The notes under the pieces were generated by a model, which was given only the letters and a program-made list of their open reading frames with translations, was not told where the DNA came from and made no database searches. The translations under genes and the position numbers were made by a program. From Mesorhizobium sp. B2-1-8 (GTDB taxonomy: Bacteria; Pseudomonadota; Alphaproteobacteria; Rhizobiales; Rhizobiaceae), in contig NZ_CP083952.1 of NCBI RefSeq assembly GCF_006442545.2, positions 1,302,001 to 1,366,000 of the forward strand: 64,000 bases of DNA, in the 5' to 3' direction. Of this stretch, positions 55,279 through 63,729 are shown piece by piece; within the stretch, counting starts at the first letter, position 1; each line of letters begins with the position of its first letter.

Positions 55279-55959
55279 GTGCCGCACTGGCTGCAACTGA
55301 TGCTGGATTCGCTGCCCTCGCTGCTGTGGGCAGCGTTGATCTTCACAGTGCCGCTGACGCTGTTGTCCTTCGTGCTCGGCCTGACGGTGGGGTTGGGCGC
55401 GGCGCTCGGCCGGCTGTTTGGCCCGAAGCCGCTGGTGGCGCTCGTGCGCTTCTATGTCTGGATCTTCCGCGGCACGCCGCTCCTGGTACAGCTGTTCCTG
55501 ATCTTCTACGGCCTGCCGTCGGTCGGCATCCTGCTCGACGCCTTCACCGCGGCGCTGATCGGCTTCACCCTCAACATCGGGGCCTACACGTCGGAAATCA
55601 TCCGCGCCGCGATAGGCTCGGTGCCGAAAGGCCAGTGGGAGGCCGCCTATTCGATAGGCATGACCTGGAGCCAGGCGATGCGGCGCACCATCCTGCCGCA
55701 AGCCGGCCGGGTGGCGGTGCCGCCGCTCTCCAACACCTTCATCTCGCTGGTCAAGGACACGTCGCTGGCCGCCGCCATCACCGTGCCGGAGATGTTCCAG
55801 GCGGCGCAGCGCATTGTCGCCACCACCTATGAGCCGCTCATCCTCTATGTCGAAGCGGCGATCCTCTATCTGGCGATGAGTTCGGTGCTGTCGGCCTTGC
55901 AGACGCGGCTGGAGGAGCGGCTCAACCGCTATGGCGGCTTCCTGGAGGCACGGTCATGA
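55279..55959 (+). CDS. Polar amino acid ABC transporter permease
   Basis: About 226 residues from a GTG with GGAGG seven bases before; this start (MPHWLQLMLDSLPSLLW) aligns with the beginning of TcyL/YecS better than the ATG at 55246. Five helices; the HisM-type EAA loop reads GQWEAAYSIGMTWSQAMRRTILPQ. WIFRGTPLLVQLFLIFYG is the family start motif. Overlaps the ATPase gene by four bases. Confidence 0.92.
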   Translation: MPHWLQLMLDSLPSLLWAALIFTVPLTLLSFVLGLTVGLGAALGRLFGPKPLVALVRFYVWIFRGTPLLVQLFLIFYGLPSVGILLDAFTAALIGFTLNIGAYTSEIIRAAIGSVPKGQWEAAYSIGMTWSQAMRRTILPQAGRVAVPPLSNTFISLVKDTSLAAAITVPEMFQAAQRIVATTYEPLILYVEAAILYLAMSSVLSALQTRLEERLNRYGGFLEARS

Positions 55960-56726
55960 TCGGCCTCGCCAACATCGAAAAACGCTTTGGCGACAATCTT
56001 GTGCTGAAGGGGGTGACGGTCGCCATCGCCGAGGGCAGCGTCACCGCGCTGGTCGGTCCTTCGGGCGGGGGAAAAAGCACGCTGCTGCGCTGCATCAACC
56101 TGCTGGAGATCCCGACCTCGGGCACGGTGCGGATCGGCGACGAGACGCTCGAGTTCCGCCCGGGTGGCAAGGTGCCGGCGGCGGACATAAGGCGCCTGCG
56201 CCTGCAGACCGGCATGGTGTTCCAGAATTTTCAGCTGTTTCCGCATCGCACCGCCATCGAGAATGTCATGGAAGGCTTGGTCACGGTGCTCAAATGGTCG
56301 CCCCAGCAGGCACATGAGCGGGCGGCTGCGCTGCTGGAGAAGGTCGGCATGGCGCACAAGGCGGATGCCTGGCCGGCGACGCTGTCGGGTGGCCAGCAGC
56401 AGCGCGTGGCGATCGCCCGGGCGCTGGCGCCGTCGCCCAAGGTGCTGCTGTGCGACGAGCCGACTTCGGCGCTCGACCCGGAACTGGCACAGGAGGTGGT
56501 CGATGTGCTGGGTCAACTCGCCAGCGAGGGAACGACCATGGTGATTGCGACGCATGATTTGCGCCTCGCCTCCAAGATCGCCCAGGAAGCGGTGTTCCTC
56601 GACGCCGGCGTCGTCGTCGAGCAGGGACCGTCCGCCACGCTGTTCGGCAATCCGGAGCGCGAACGGACCAAGCGGTTCATCGCCACGCTGAAGCAGGAGG
56701 CGGCGGAGAAGGGCGGTGGCGCATAA
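55956..56726 (+). CDS. Polar amino acid ABC transporter ATP-binding protein
   Basis: 256 residues: Walker A GPSGGGKST (about 35), FQNFQLFPHRTAIENV, signature [15 protein letters not shown], Walker B VLLCDEPTSALDPEL, THDLRLA switch. Very similar to TcyN/GlnQ. Its ATG overlaps the permease stop (ATGA). The three genes from 54369 form one uptake system for cystine or another polar amino acid. Confidence 0.94.
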   Translation: MIGLANIEKRFGDNLVLKGVTVAIAEGSVTALVGPSGGGKSTLLRCINLLEIPTSGTVRIGDETLEFRPGGKVPAADIRRLRLQTGMVFQNFQLFPHRTAIENVMEGLVTVLKWSPQQAHERAAALLEKVGMAHKADAWPATLSGGQQQRVAIARALAPSPKVLLCDEPTSALDPELAQEVVDVLGQLASEGTTMVIATHDLRLASKIAQEAVFLDAGVVVEQGPSATLFGNPERERTKRFIATLKQEAAEKGGGA

Positions 56727-56756
56727 GCGCGGTATCCGCAGCACTCCCCAAAGACA

Positions 56757-56781
56757 AAAACCCGGCGCGAGGCCGGGTTTT
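56757..56781. terminator. Bidirectional terminator between amino-acid transporter and carD
   Basis: AAACCCGGC-GCGAG-GCCGGGTTTT with A-run on the other side; it can stop transcripts from both sides. Confidence 0.88.
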
Positions 56782-56803
56782 CGTTAACTCGAAGGTGGAA
56801 AGC

Positions 56804-57385
56804 TCAGGCAGCTTCTTCCTGCTCGGCTTCCTCGTTGTCGGCCTTGGCGCCACGCTTGGGACCCTTGTTGAGGTTGACCTCGATCAGGCGCACGGCTTCG
56901 GTTTCCGACATGCGGTTTACGGCCGCGATCTCGCGAGCCATGCGGTCGAGCGCCGCCTCGTAGAGCTGGCGTTCGGAATAGGACTGCTCCGGCTGGTTGT
57001 CGGCGCGGTAGAGGTCGCGCACGACTTCCGAGATCGAGATCAGGTCGCCCGAATTGATCTTGGCATCATATTCCTGGGCACGACGCGACCACATGGTGCG
57101 CTTGACGCGGGCGCGACCCTGCACGACTTTCAGCGCACGCTCGACATAATCCTCCTCCGACAGCTTGCGCATGCCGATCGAGGTCGCCTTGGCGACCGGC
57201 ACCTTCAGGCGCATCTTGTCCTTCTGGAAGTCGATGACGAACAGTTCCAGCTTGTGACCGGCCACTTCCTGCTCGTCGATCGAGACGATCTGGCCGACGC
57301 CATGCGCCGGATAGACGATGTACTCGCCGGTCTTGAAACCGTGACGCGCGGCTGTGGACTTCTTCTGCGGGGTTATCGTTGCCAT
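56804..57385 (-). CDS. carD: CarD/CdnL family transcriptional regulator
   Basis: 193 residues. The N-terminal Tudor-like RNA-polymerase-binding domain (about 14-72) has FKTGEYIVYPAHGVGQIVSIDEQEV; the C-terminal helical DNA-binding domain has VQGRARVKRTMWSRRAQEYDAKI. It stabilises open complexes at housekeeping promoters. The tail is Lys/Glu-rich. ATG 57385 chosen (MATITPQKK); AAGGAG lies 11 bases before. An upstream palindrome might be an operator. Downstream neighbour of fdxA, as usual in Rhizobiales. Confidence 0.93.
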   Translation of the reverse strand: MATITPQKKSTAARHGFKTGEYIVYPAHGVGQIVSIDEQEVAGHKLELFVIDFQKDKMRLKVPVAKATSIGMRKLSEEDYVERALKVVQGRARVKRTMWSRRAQEYDAKINSGDLISISEVVRDLYRADNQPEQSYSERQLYEAALDRMAREIAAVNRMSETEAVRLIEVNLNKGPKRGAKADNEEAEQEEAA

Positions 57386-57754
57386 TACGCCCTGAACTCC
57401 TTGTTGTGTGCCGGCGGCGGTGCCGGCTGAACTCACGTGATCGGTGTCACCGATCATTAGCCGCACAACAGATGAACCCACCGGAAAGGCCGGGACCGGC
57501 AAACCGCACGAACTGCGACCGCCTGGCCCAGATCGCTCTGGTCCGGAATGGGATTTTCACCTTTCAGTGATTTGGGGCGTCTGCGCCATAAATCGACGTT
57601 GTGTCACCGGCATGTTTCGCTGATGTAACACAAAAAGTCGGAAGAATCAAGGTTTTGCTGCGTAAGCGAAGGCCACAACCGATCGCCGCCTGTCAAGGCG
57701 GTTAATCCGACGTGCCTGTTACGCTGCGTCATACAAGCCTTTACAGCGGTGTTG
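57386..57754. other. Gap between carD and fdxA
   Basis: 369 bases with no gene. It holds the perfect palindrome at 57438-57456 and, closer to fdxA, an AT-rich run with TGTAACACAAAAAGT, probably the carD promoter region. No clear terminator of fdxA was found. Confidence 0.5.
57438..57456 (-). promoter_or_regulatory. Palindromic candidate operator upstream of carD
   Basis: TGATCGGTG-T-CACCGATCA, 9-base perfect arms around one base, 53 bases before the carD ATG. The short spacer makes a hairpin unlikely, so protein binding is more probable. The binding factor is unknown. Confidence 0.5.
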
Positions 57755-58093
57755 TCAATCGCCTTCGCCGGGCTCGGCGGAGAAGTATTTCTCGAACTTG
57801 CCGGTCTCGCCGTCGAAGGTCTTGGCGTCGGCCGGCGGCTCCTTCTTGGCGGTGATGTTGGGCCATTTCTCGGCATATTCGGTGTTGATCTGCAGCCATT
57901 TGTCGAGGCCGGACTCGGTGTCGGGCTTGATCGCGTCGGCCGGGCATTCCGGCTCGCAGACGCCGCAGTCGATGCACTCGTCGGGATGGATGACGAGCAT
58001 GTTCTCGCCTTCGTAGAAACAGTCGACCGGACAGACCTCGATGCAGTCCATATATTTGCATTTGATGCAGTTGTCGGTCACGACATAGGTCAT
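57755..58093 (-). CDS. fdxA: Ferredoxin FdxA (7Fe-8S type)
   Basis: 112 residues. Cysteines C9, C17, C21, C25 and C40, C43, C46, C50 supply a [3Fe-4S] and a [4Fe-4S] cluster ([10 protein letters not shown] and [12 protein letters not shown]). The long C-terminal tail ([15 protein letters not shown]) is typical for FdxA of alphaproteobacteria. Start [12 protein letters not shown]. Electron partner is not known. 235 bases downstream of the S4 gene. Confidence 0.95.
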   Translation of the reverse strand: MTYVVTDNCIKCKYMDCIEVCPVDCFYEGENMLVIHPDECIDCGVCEPECPADAIKPDTESGLDKWLQINTEYAEKWPNITAKKEPPADAKTFDGETGKFEKYFSAEPGEGD

Positions 58094-58328
58094 CGGTCGG
58101 CTCCGGGATGTCCCGTTTTTGTTGGCTTTTTTGTGAGGTAACGCCTTTGTCGGCCGCTTGCAAGGGTGGCTATTCCCAGTGGCGCCAGGGTTTGGGAATG
58201 GAATTCCAGGTGGGCGGTGCCGCGAGGGCCCGACATGCCCACAGGCTGTCCCGTTTGCCGGTCCCGGTTCTGCTTTTTGTTTGTCGTTTGCCCTGGGAAA
58301 ACACACCCCCGCGTCTGGTCGGCAAGGC

Positions 58329-58715
58329 TCAATCTTCGTCGAGCAATCGGTCGGTCTGGCGGCGCTCTTTCTTGGTCGGGCGGCCGCTGCCTGCCTCGCG
58401 CAGCGCCGGGATAGCATCGGGAAGTGCGTCGGCCTTGGCTGCGGGCGGCGGCGACATGTCTTCATAAAGAGTGCGAGCTTCCTCGGCAGGGCCGCGCCGC
58501 ACACCAGCGCCGAGCACCTTCCAGACGAAGATACGCCGGTCGAGCGTGATGGTCAGCACGTCGCCTGGCTTGACCAGATCGGAAGCCTGCGCTGCTTTGT
58601 CGCGATTGATGCGCACGCGACCGGCGACTACCAGTTTGGCCGCCAGTGAGCGCGATTTCACCGCGCGCGTGAAGAACAGCCATCTGTCGATGCGCTGGCG
58701 GCCTTCCGCAACCAT
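58329..58715 (-). CDS. S4-domain RNA-binding protein (Hsp15/HslR-like)
   Basis: 128 residues. The S4 domain (about 8-55) reads [33 protein letters not shown], as in Hsp15, which binds free 50S subunits with nascent chains. The C-terminal part is basic and probably unstructured ([18 protein letters not shown]). Starts ten bases after the helicase stop and thus belongs to its operon. Confidence 0.9.
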   Translation of the reverse strand: MVAEGRQRIDRWLFFTRAVKSRSLAAKLVVAGRVRINRDKAAQASDLVKPGDVLTITLDRRIFVWKVLGAGVRRGPAEEARTLYEDMSPPPAAKADALPDAIPALREAGSGRPTKKERRQTDRLLDED

Positions 58716-58725
58716 CGACGCGAGC

Positions 58726-61700
58726 CTACTTCTTTAATTGGTCGCGCAAAGCGGCGAGCTTGGCGAAGGGTGAATCCGGGTCGAAGCGCACCGGACGCTC
58801 CTCGCGCGGCTTGGGCTGGAAGGCGGGCTTTCCGCCCCCCTTGCCACGATCGGCACCCTTGCCTTCCGGGCTGCCGCCCTTCCAGTCAGGCCGACCTTCG
58901 CGGCGGTCGGGACGATCGCCTTGCGGGCGGCCGTCGCGGCGCTCGGCGCCTTCGCCTTGCGGCCTTGGCTTGAACTTCGAGCGGTCGAAGCGCGGTTTGC
59001 CGGCGCCGTCGCGGCGCCCTTCATGAGCGGGACGGTCCGCGGGCGTGCCTGTTGCCGGTCCGTCGCCGGCATCGGCAGGCGCGTTGCTTCGGCCGCGCGC
59101 CTGTCCGGCTTGCGGGCGGTTGTTGCGGCCATCGCGATGGCGCGGGCGCTGGTCAAAGCGACCTTGGCGCCACAACAGGATCGGTTTTGGCGCTTCGGCT
59201 TCCGGCGCAGGTTCGCTGGTGGCTTCCGCCACTGCAGCCGGTTCGGCGGCATCCGTCGGCGCGGAGGCTTCGACGATCGGCTCCGCCGCTGCGGCGTTCT
59301 CTTCCGTGGGCGTGGCGTCGACCTCGGCAGCTTCAGGTTCGGCCTGCGGTTCAACCGGGGCCGGCTCGGCGGGTTCAACAGCGGCTTCGGCTAAAGGCGC
59401 CTCTTCATCCGCAACCTCAGTCGTGGCTTCCGACTGCTCTTGTGCGACAGGCTCTGCTGCCGTTTCCGCGATGACCTCGGCTGGGGCTTCGATGGCGGCC
59501 TCGGCGGCTGCCGTTGCCGAACCCTCGACCGTTGCCTCCGCGGCCGCATCTACAGCGCCGGCTTCCGTTACTGCGGCTTCCACTGCCGCCTCTTCCGCCG
59601 CCTTGGCCTGTTCCGCGCGGGCTACCTCTTCGGCTGCCTGCTTGGCAGCGGCGGCTTCCCGCGCGGCAGTGTCCTGCGCTTCCAGCCGTGCCTTGACTTC
59701 CGCCACCGGTTTCGGCTCGGCGCGATAACCGAGACCCTTGAGGATCTCTTCCATGTCGTCGGCGGTGGCGCCGAGGATCGACATCATCGGCGGCGTCACC
59801 ATGAAGGACTGGCCGTCATAGGCGCCGTCCGGTCGCTGGCCGAGTCCTGGCTTCCAGTTGGTCGCCGGGCGGATCAGGTCGGCCAGCCGCTCGAGAATGT
59901 CGATGCGCACCGCGCGGCGGCCGAGATTGCGGTAGCCGGCAAGCTTGTAGAACGCCTTGTCGAAGGCCGGATCGATGACGACAGAGGTGCGGCCCGATGC
60001 GAGCGCATGGACGACGTCGCCGAAGCCCGGCTTGTCCTTGCCGTCGTTCTTCAGCGCCCACAGCAAGGTCACCAGTCCGGCGGGTGCCGGCTTGATCAGC
60101 GCCGGCACGAAGACGTGGTAGGCACCGAAGCGCACGCCGAGCCGGCGAAGTGCCGCGCGACCTTCCTGGTCGAGCGACTTCATCTCCTCGGCGATGTCGC
60201 GGCGATTGATGAGGCCGAAATTCTCGACCAGCTGGAAGGCGATGCCGCGGCCGATGCCGGAAATCTGCTCGGCGTTTTTCAGGTCGACCAGCGGCTTCAG
60301 CAGGGATTCGATCTGGAAATTGACAAAACGCTCGGCGCGCGCGGCGACCTTGTCGCGGGCCGGGCCGGTCAGCTGTTCGTCGGCCAGCAGCACCAGGCGC
60401 GGCTTCAGCGCGTCCTCGCCCGAAACCAGCGTGCCGATCGGCGCGCCGATCCAGCGCAGCGTGCCGTCCGAACCGAGCGCGAGGTCGCCATTGGCGCAGG
60501 CGCCGAAGCGCTCCGCACGGGCCTCGAATTCGGCTGCCAGCGCCTTTTGCGCGGCCGTGCGCACGGCCTTGGCGTCTTCGCCGCCGGCGGTCTGGTCTGC
60601 GGTGAAGCGGAACCCTTGCAACTCGCCGACATGATGGCCTTCGACAAGGACGGTTCCGGTAGGACTGATTTCGGCTTCGGGCATGGTATTTTCTCTAAGG
60701 CGCCGCATGAGGACGGAAGTCCTGCGGTCTACGAAGCGTTTCGTCAACCGCTCATGCAGCGCATCCGACAATCTGTCTTCGATTTCGCGCGTCTTTTCCT
60801 GCCAGTGTGCCTGATCGGCCAGCCAGCCGGGCCGGTTCGACACGAATGTCCAGGTGCGGATCTGGGCGATGCGGTGCGACAGCGTATCGATGTCGCCCTC
60901 GGTGGTGTCGGCGCGGCGCACCTGCTCGGCCATGTAATTCTCGTCGACATGGCCATGCCGGGCGAGGTCCATGTAGATCGAGGCGATGAGATCGGCATGC
61001 TGGGCGGGCGCAATCTTGCGGTAGTCCGGCAGCGCGCAGGCTTCCCACAGCAGCGCCACGCGCTTGGCATTGGTCGCGAGCGCGCGGATGCCTTCGTCGC
61101 GGGAGAGATGTTCGAGTGCCTGTGCATCGACGGCCGGCAGCGCGCGTGTCAGGCCTTCGACCGGGGCGTTGGTTTCGATCGATCGCTTCAGCGCATCGAG
61201 GCTGGCGAAATCGAATTGCGCGGTGCGCCATTGCAGCACCTTCACCGGGTCGAACTCATGGCCCTCGATCTTCTGGACCAGATCCTCGTCGAGCGGATCG
61301 ACCTGACCGGTGACGCCAAACGTGCCGTCGCGCAGGTGCCGGCCGGCGCGGCCGGCGATCTGGCCGAGTTCGGCCGCCGTCAGATTGCGGTACTGGTAGC
61401 CGTCGAACTTGCGGTTCTGGGCAAAGGCGACATGGTCGAGATCGAGGTTGAGACCCATGCCGATCGCGTCGGTGGCTATGAGATAGTCGACATCGCCCGA
61501 CTGGAACAGCGCCACCTGAGCATTGCGGGTGCGGGGCGACAGCGCCCCGAGAACCACCGCCGCACCACCCTGCTGGCGCCGGATCAGCTCGGCGATTGCG
61601 TAGACCTCGTCGGCGGAGAAGGCGACGATCGCGGTGCGCCGCGGCAGGCGCGTCAGTTTCTTGGAGCCGGCATAGGCCAGATGCGACAGCCGCGGCCGCG

Positions 61701-62163
61701 TCACCACCGAGACGCCCTTCAGCAGCCGCTGGAGAATGCCGTGCATGGTGGCCGCGCCGAGCAGCAGCGTTTCCTGGCGGCCGCGCAGATGCAGGATGCG
61801 GTCGGTGAAGATATGGCCGCGTTCGAGGTCGCCGGCCAGTTGCACCTCGTCGATGGCGACGAAGGCAGCGTCGGACTCGCGCGGCATGGCTTCGACGGTG
61901 CAGACCGAATATTTGGCGCCTGGCGGCTGGATCTTCTCCTCGCCGGTGATGAGCGCCACCTTGTGGGCGCCGACCTTCTCGCAGACGCGCGTGTAGACCT
62001 CGCGGGCCAGCAGCCTGAGCGGCAGGCCGATGACGCCGGTTTCGTGCGCCACCATGCGCTCTATGGCGAGATGGGTCTTGCCCGTGTTGGTCGGGCCAAG
62101 CACGGCGGTCACGTCGCGGCCCGACAGGATCAGCGGCTCGGTGTGTTTCTGCTGAATGTTCAT
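58726..62163 (-). CDS. SUV3-like DExH RNA helicase with long C-terminal low-complexity tail
   Basis: About 1145 residues. Helicase core: Walker A LGPTNTGKTHLA (22-33), DEVQ box (about 105), motif VI QIAGRAGRHLRDG (about 290). This is the mitochondrial SUV3 / alphaproteobacterial branch. A helical middle part is followed by an Ala/Glu-rich stretch (about 850-1010) and a basic Arg/Gly/Pro region (about 1015-1145: RWRQGRFDQRPRHRDGRNN-type) resembling RNA-binding tails. Probably degradosome-linked RNA unwinding (inference). ATG 62163 (MNIQQKHTEP) used; 62238 is an alternative. Neither has a clear ribosome site. Confidence 0.88.
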   Translation of the reverse strand: MNIQQKHTEPLILSGRDVTAVLGPTNTGKTHLAIERMVAHETGVIGLPLRLLAREVYTRVCEKVGAHKVALITGEEKIQPPGAKYSVCTVEAMPRESDAAFVAIDEVQLAGDLERGHIFTDRILHLRGRQETLLLGAATMHGILQRLLKGVSVVTRPRLSHLAYAGSKKLTRLPRRTAIVAFSADEVYAIAELIRRQQGGAAVVLGALSPRTRNAQVALFQSGDVDYLIATDAIGMGLNLDLDHVAFAQNRKFDGYQYRNLTAAELGQIAGRAGRHLRDGTFGVTGQVDPLDEDLVQKIEGHEFDPVKVLQWRTAQFDFASLDALKRSIETNAPVEGLTRALPAVDAQALEHLSRDEGIRALATNAKRVALLWEACALPDYRKIAPAQHADLIASIYMDLARHGHVDENYMAEQVRRADTTEGDIDTLSHRIAQIRTWTFVSNRPGWLADQAHWQEKTREIEDRLSDALHERLTKRFVDRRTSVLMRRLRENTMPEAEISPTGTVLVEGHHVGELQGFRFTADQTAGGEDAKAVRTAAQKALAAEFEARAERFGACANGDLALGSDGTLRWIGAPIGTLVSGEDALKPRLVLLADEQLTGPARDKVAARAERFVNFQIESLLKPLVDLKNAEQISGIGRGIAFQLVENFGLINRRDIAEEMKSLDQEGRAALRRLGVRFGAYHVFVPALIKPAPAGLVTLLWALKNDGKDKPGFGDVVHALASGRTSVVIDPAFDKAFYKLAGYRNLGRRAVRIDILERLADLIRPATNWKPGLGQRPDGAYDGQSFMVTPPMMSILGATADDMEEILKGLGYRAEPKPVAEVKARLEAQDTAAREAAAAKQAAEEVARAEQAKAAEEAAVEAAVTEAGAVDAAAEATVEGSATAAAEAAIEAPAEVIAETAAEPVAQEQSEATTEVADEEAPLAEAAVEPAEPAPVEPQAEPEAAEVDATPTEENAAAAEPIVEASAPTDAAEPAAVAEATSEPAPEAEAPKPILLWRQGRFDQRPRHRDGRNNRPQAGQARGRSNAPADAGDGPATGTPADRPAHEGRRDGAGKPRFDRSKFKPRPQGEGAERRDGRPQGDRPDRREGRPDWKGGSPEGKGADRGKGGGKPAFQPKPREERPVRFDPDSPFAKLAALRDQLKK

Positions 62164-62691
62164 CGGCTCGGAAATAAGGCTTTCTGGCCTCTCGTGGTCG
62201 GGAGCGTGCCTGGACGGCGCGTATGACAGCCGACACATAGGGATTTCGGGCGCGAAGCGAAAGCGGAATGTTCCGGCAGGGTGCCGAAGACGTGCGCGTC
62301 GACCCGCAAATGAGCCGCTGCTTAACAGTTGGAACGAGTCTGGAACGAATCAGCGACGAATCGCTGACTCCGAGAGATTCAGCTTTTGTTCACGGCTAGA
62401 TATGGATTTTGTGACGACGAGTCTCACCACATGCTGAATCGTCGAAACTGGCCCGTTTTATGCTAGGTAGGCCTTGCCGTTAACTTTTGCCGGTAAACGA
62501 TGCGGGAAGTACGGTACGCCCCGCTCAACATTATGAAATTGTTAATCTTTCTGAACTCGGCGTTAAGGAATTGCAGGCAATCGAGGCCATTAATGTTAAC
62601 ATTGCGCTCAAAGCCGGAACGAATCGGCGACAAATCAGCGCCAGCGGTATTTTCTCCTTTTGTTCCCCCAATATCTTGTGTTGTGAACAGC

Positions 62692-62723
62692 TTATCCACC
62701 GAGAATCCACAGGCTTAACCACA
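62692..62723 (+). promoter_or_regulatory. Three phased DnaA-box-like 9-mers
   Basis: TTATCCACC (62692), GAATCCACA (62703) and TTAACCACA (62715), all in the same direction and 11-12 bases apart, that is, one helical turn. Each differs by one or two bases from the DnaA consensus TTATCCACA. Flanks are AT-rich. This could be a replication origin, a DnaA-regulated promoter or a DnaA titration site. Confidence 0.55.
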
Positions 62724-62820
62724 GGGTTTCGCACAGACGCGGCTGCCGTCATTAACCTTTGCGTGCCGGATTGGAGCATCGCGCCACAGCGAAGCCTTCC
62801 AAGGATCAAGCGTCGTTTGA

Positions 62821-62846
62821 AAGCGGACCGGTTTTCCGGTCCGCTT
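62821..62846 (-). terminator. Terminator hairpin after phaB
   Basis: AAGCGGACCGG-TTTT-CCGGTCCGCTT, an 11-base perfect stem 52 bases after the phaB stop. The T-run on the minus strand is short (TTTC). Confidence 0.75.
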
Positions 62847-62897
62847 GTTGCGAGCACGCGTCGATCCCCCAGCCGTTAGCTGCGGTGAGAAGAGGAC

Positions 62898-63623
62898 TCA
62901 GATGAAGTACTGGCCGCCATTGGCGGTGAGGGTCGAGCCGGTGATGAAGCCGGCGTCTTCGGAAGCCAGGAAGACAACGCAGCGCGCGATCTCTTCCGGT
63001 TCGCCCAGGCGGCCGACCGGGATTTGCGGGATGATGCGTTCGTTGAGCACCTTCTCGTCGATCGCCTTGACCATCTCGGTGGCGATGTAGCCGGGGCAGA
63101 TGACGTTGACGGTGATGCCGGCGCGCGCGCCTTCCTGGGCGAGCGCCTTCGAGAAGCCGATGTCGCCGGCCTTGGCGGCGGAGTAGTTGACCTGGCCGGC
63201 CTGGCCCTTCTGGCCGTTGATCGAGGAGATGGTGATGACGCGGCCGAACTTGCGGTCGCGCATGCCGCTCCACAGCGGATGCGTCATGTTGAAGACACCG
63301 GACAGATTTGTGTCGATGACCTCTTTCCACTGGTCGCGCGTTAGCTTGTGGAACATGGCGTCGCGGGTGATGCCGGCATTATTGACCAGCACGGACACCG
63401 GGCCGAGGTCAGCCTCGATCTGCTTGATGCCGGCGGCGCAAGCGTCATAGTCGGCGACCGACCATTTGTAGACCGGAATGCCGGTTTCGGCCTTGAACTT
63501 CGCCGCCGCGTCGTCGTTGCCGGCATAATTCGCGGCAACCGAATAGCCGGCAGTCTTCAAAGCGGTCGAGATCGCCGCGCCGATACCGCGCGATCCACCC
63601 GTGACGATTGCAACCTTGGTCAT
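62898..63623 (-). CDS. phaB: Acetoacetyl-CoA reductase PhaB
   Basis: 241 residues, a short-chain dehydrogenase. NADPH loop GGSRGIGAA (9-17), NNAG near 81, catalytic S134, Y147 and K151 (NYSAAKAG), and the substrate-type motif VNVICPGYIATEMV near 176. It reduces acetoacetyl-CoA to (R)-3-hydroxybutyryl-CoA for polyhydroxybutyrate storage. It lies 106 bases after phaA in the usual order. Confidence 0.95.
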   Translation of the reverse strand: MTKVAIVTGGSRGIGAAISTALKTAGYSVAANYAGNDDAAAKFKAETGIPVYKWSVADYDACAAGIKQIEADLGPVSVLVNNAGITRDAMFHKLTRDQWKEVIDTNLSGVFNMTHPLWSGMRDRKFGRVITISSINGQKGQAGQVNYSAAKAGDIGFSKALAQEGARAGITVNVICPGYIATEMVKAIDEKVLNERIIPQIPVGRLGEPEEIARCVVFLASEDAGFITGSTLTANGGQYFI

Positions 63624-63698
63624 GCATTTCCCCTTTTGAAATCGCCCTGTTGTCGGGCTTGGCAGGCACTGGATTTGCTACAGGCACTACATATGAAC

Positions 63699-63718
63699 CG
63701 GGCGGCTTGCGCCGCCCG
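63699..63718 (-). terminator. Hairpin between phaA and phaB
   Basis: CGGGCGGC-GCAA-GCCGCCCG on the minus strand, without a clear T-run; may attenuate read-through to phaB or stabilise the phaA end. Confidence 0.5.
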
Positions 63719-63729
63719 TCCAAAATCTA

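Larger units (their letters stand above)
62164..62897. other. Long AT-richer intergenic region with DnaA-box array
   Basis: 734 bases, the longest gene-free stretch here. It contains many TTAA words (62473, 62539, 62563, 62594, 62600, 62752), the DnaA-like boxes at 62692-62723, and the phaB terminator at 62821-62846. No coding frame has a ribosome site or family match. In several related genomes a phaR/aniA gene lies next to phaAB; it is not present here. Confidence 0.6.

Noticed and set aside
59440..62226. A very long plus-strand open frame (over 900 codons) opposite the SUV3-like helicase
   Set aside because: High-GC codon bias on the coding strand leaves long antisense frames open. The product is His/Arg/Gln-rich without motifs, while the opposite strand has complete helicase motifs.
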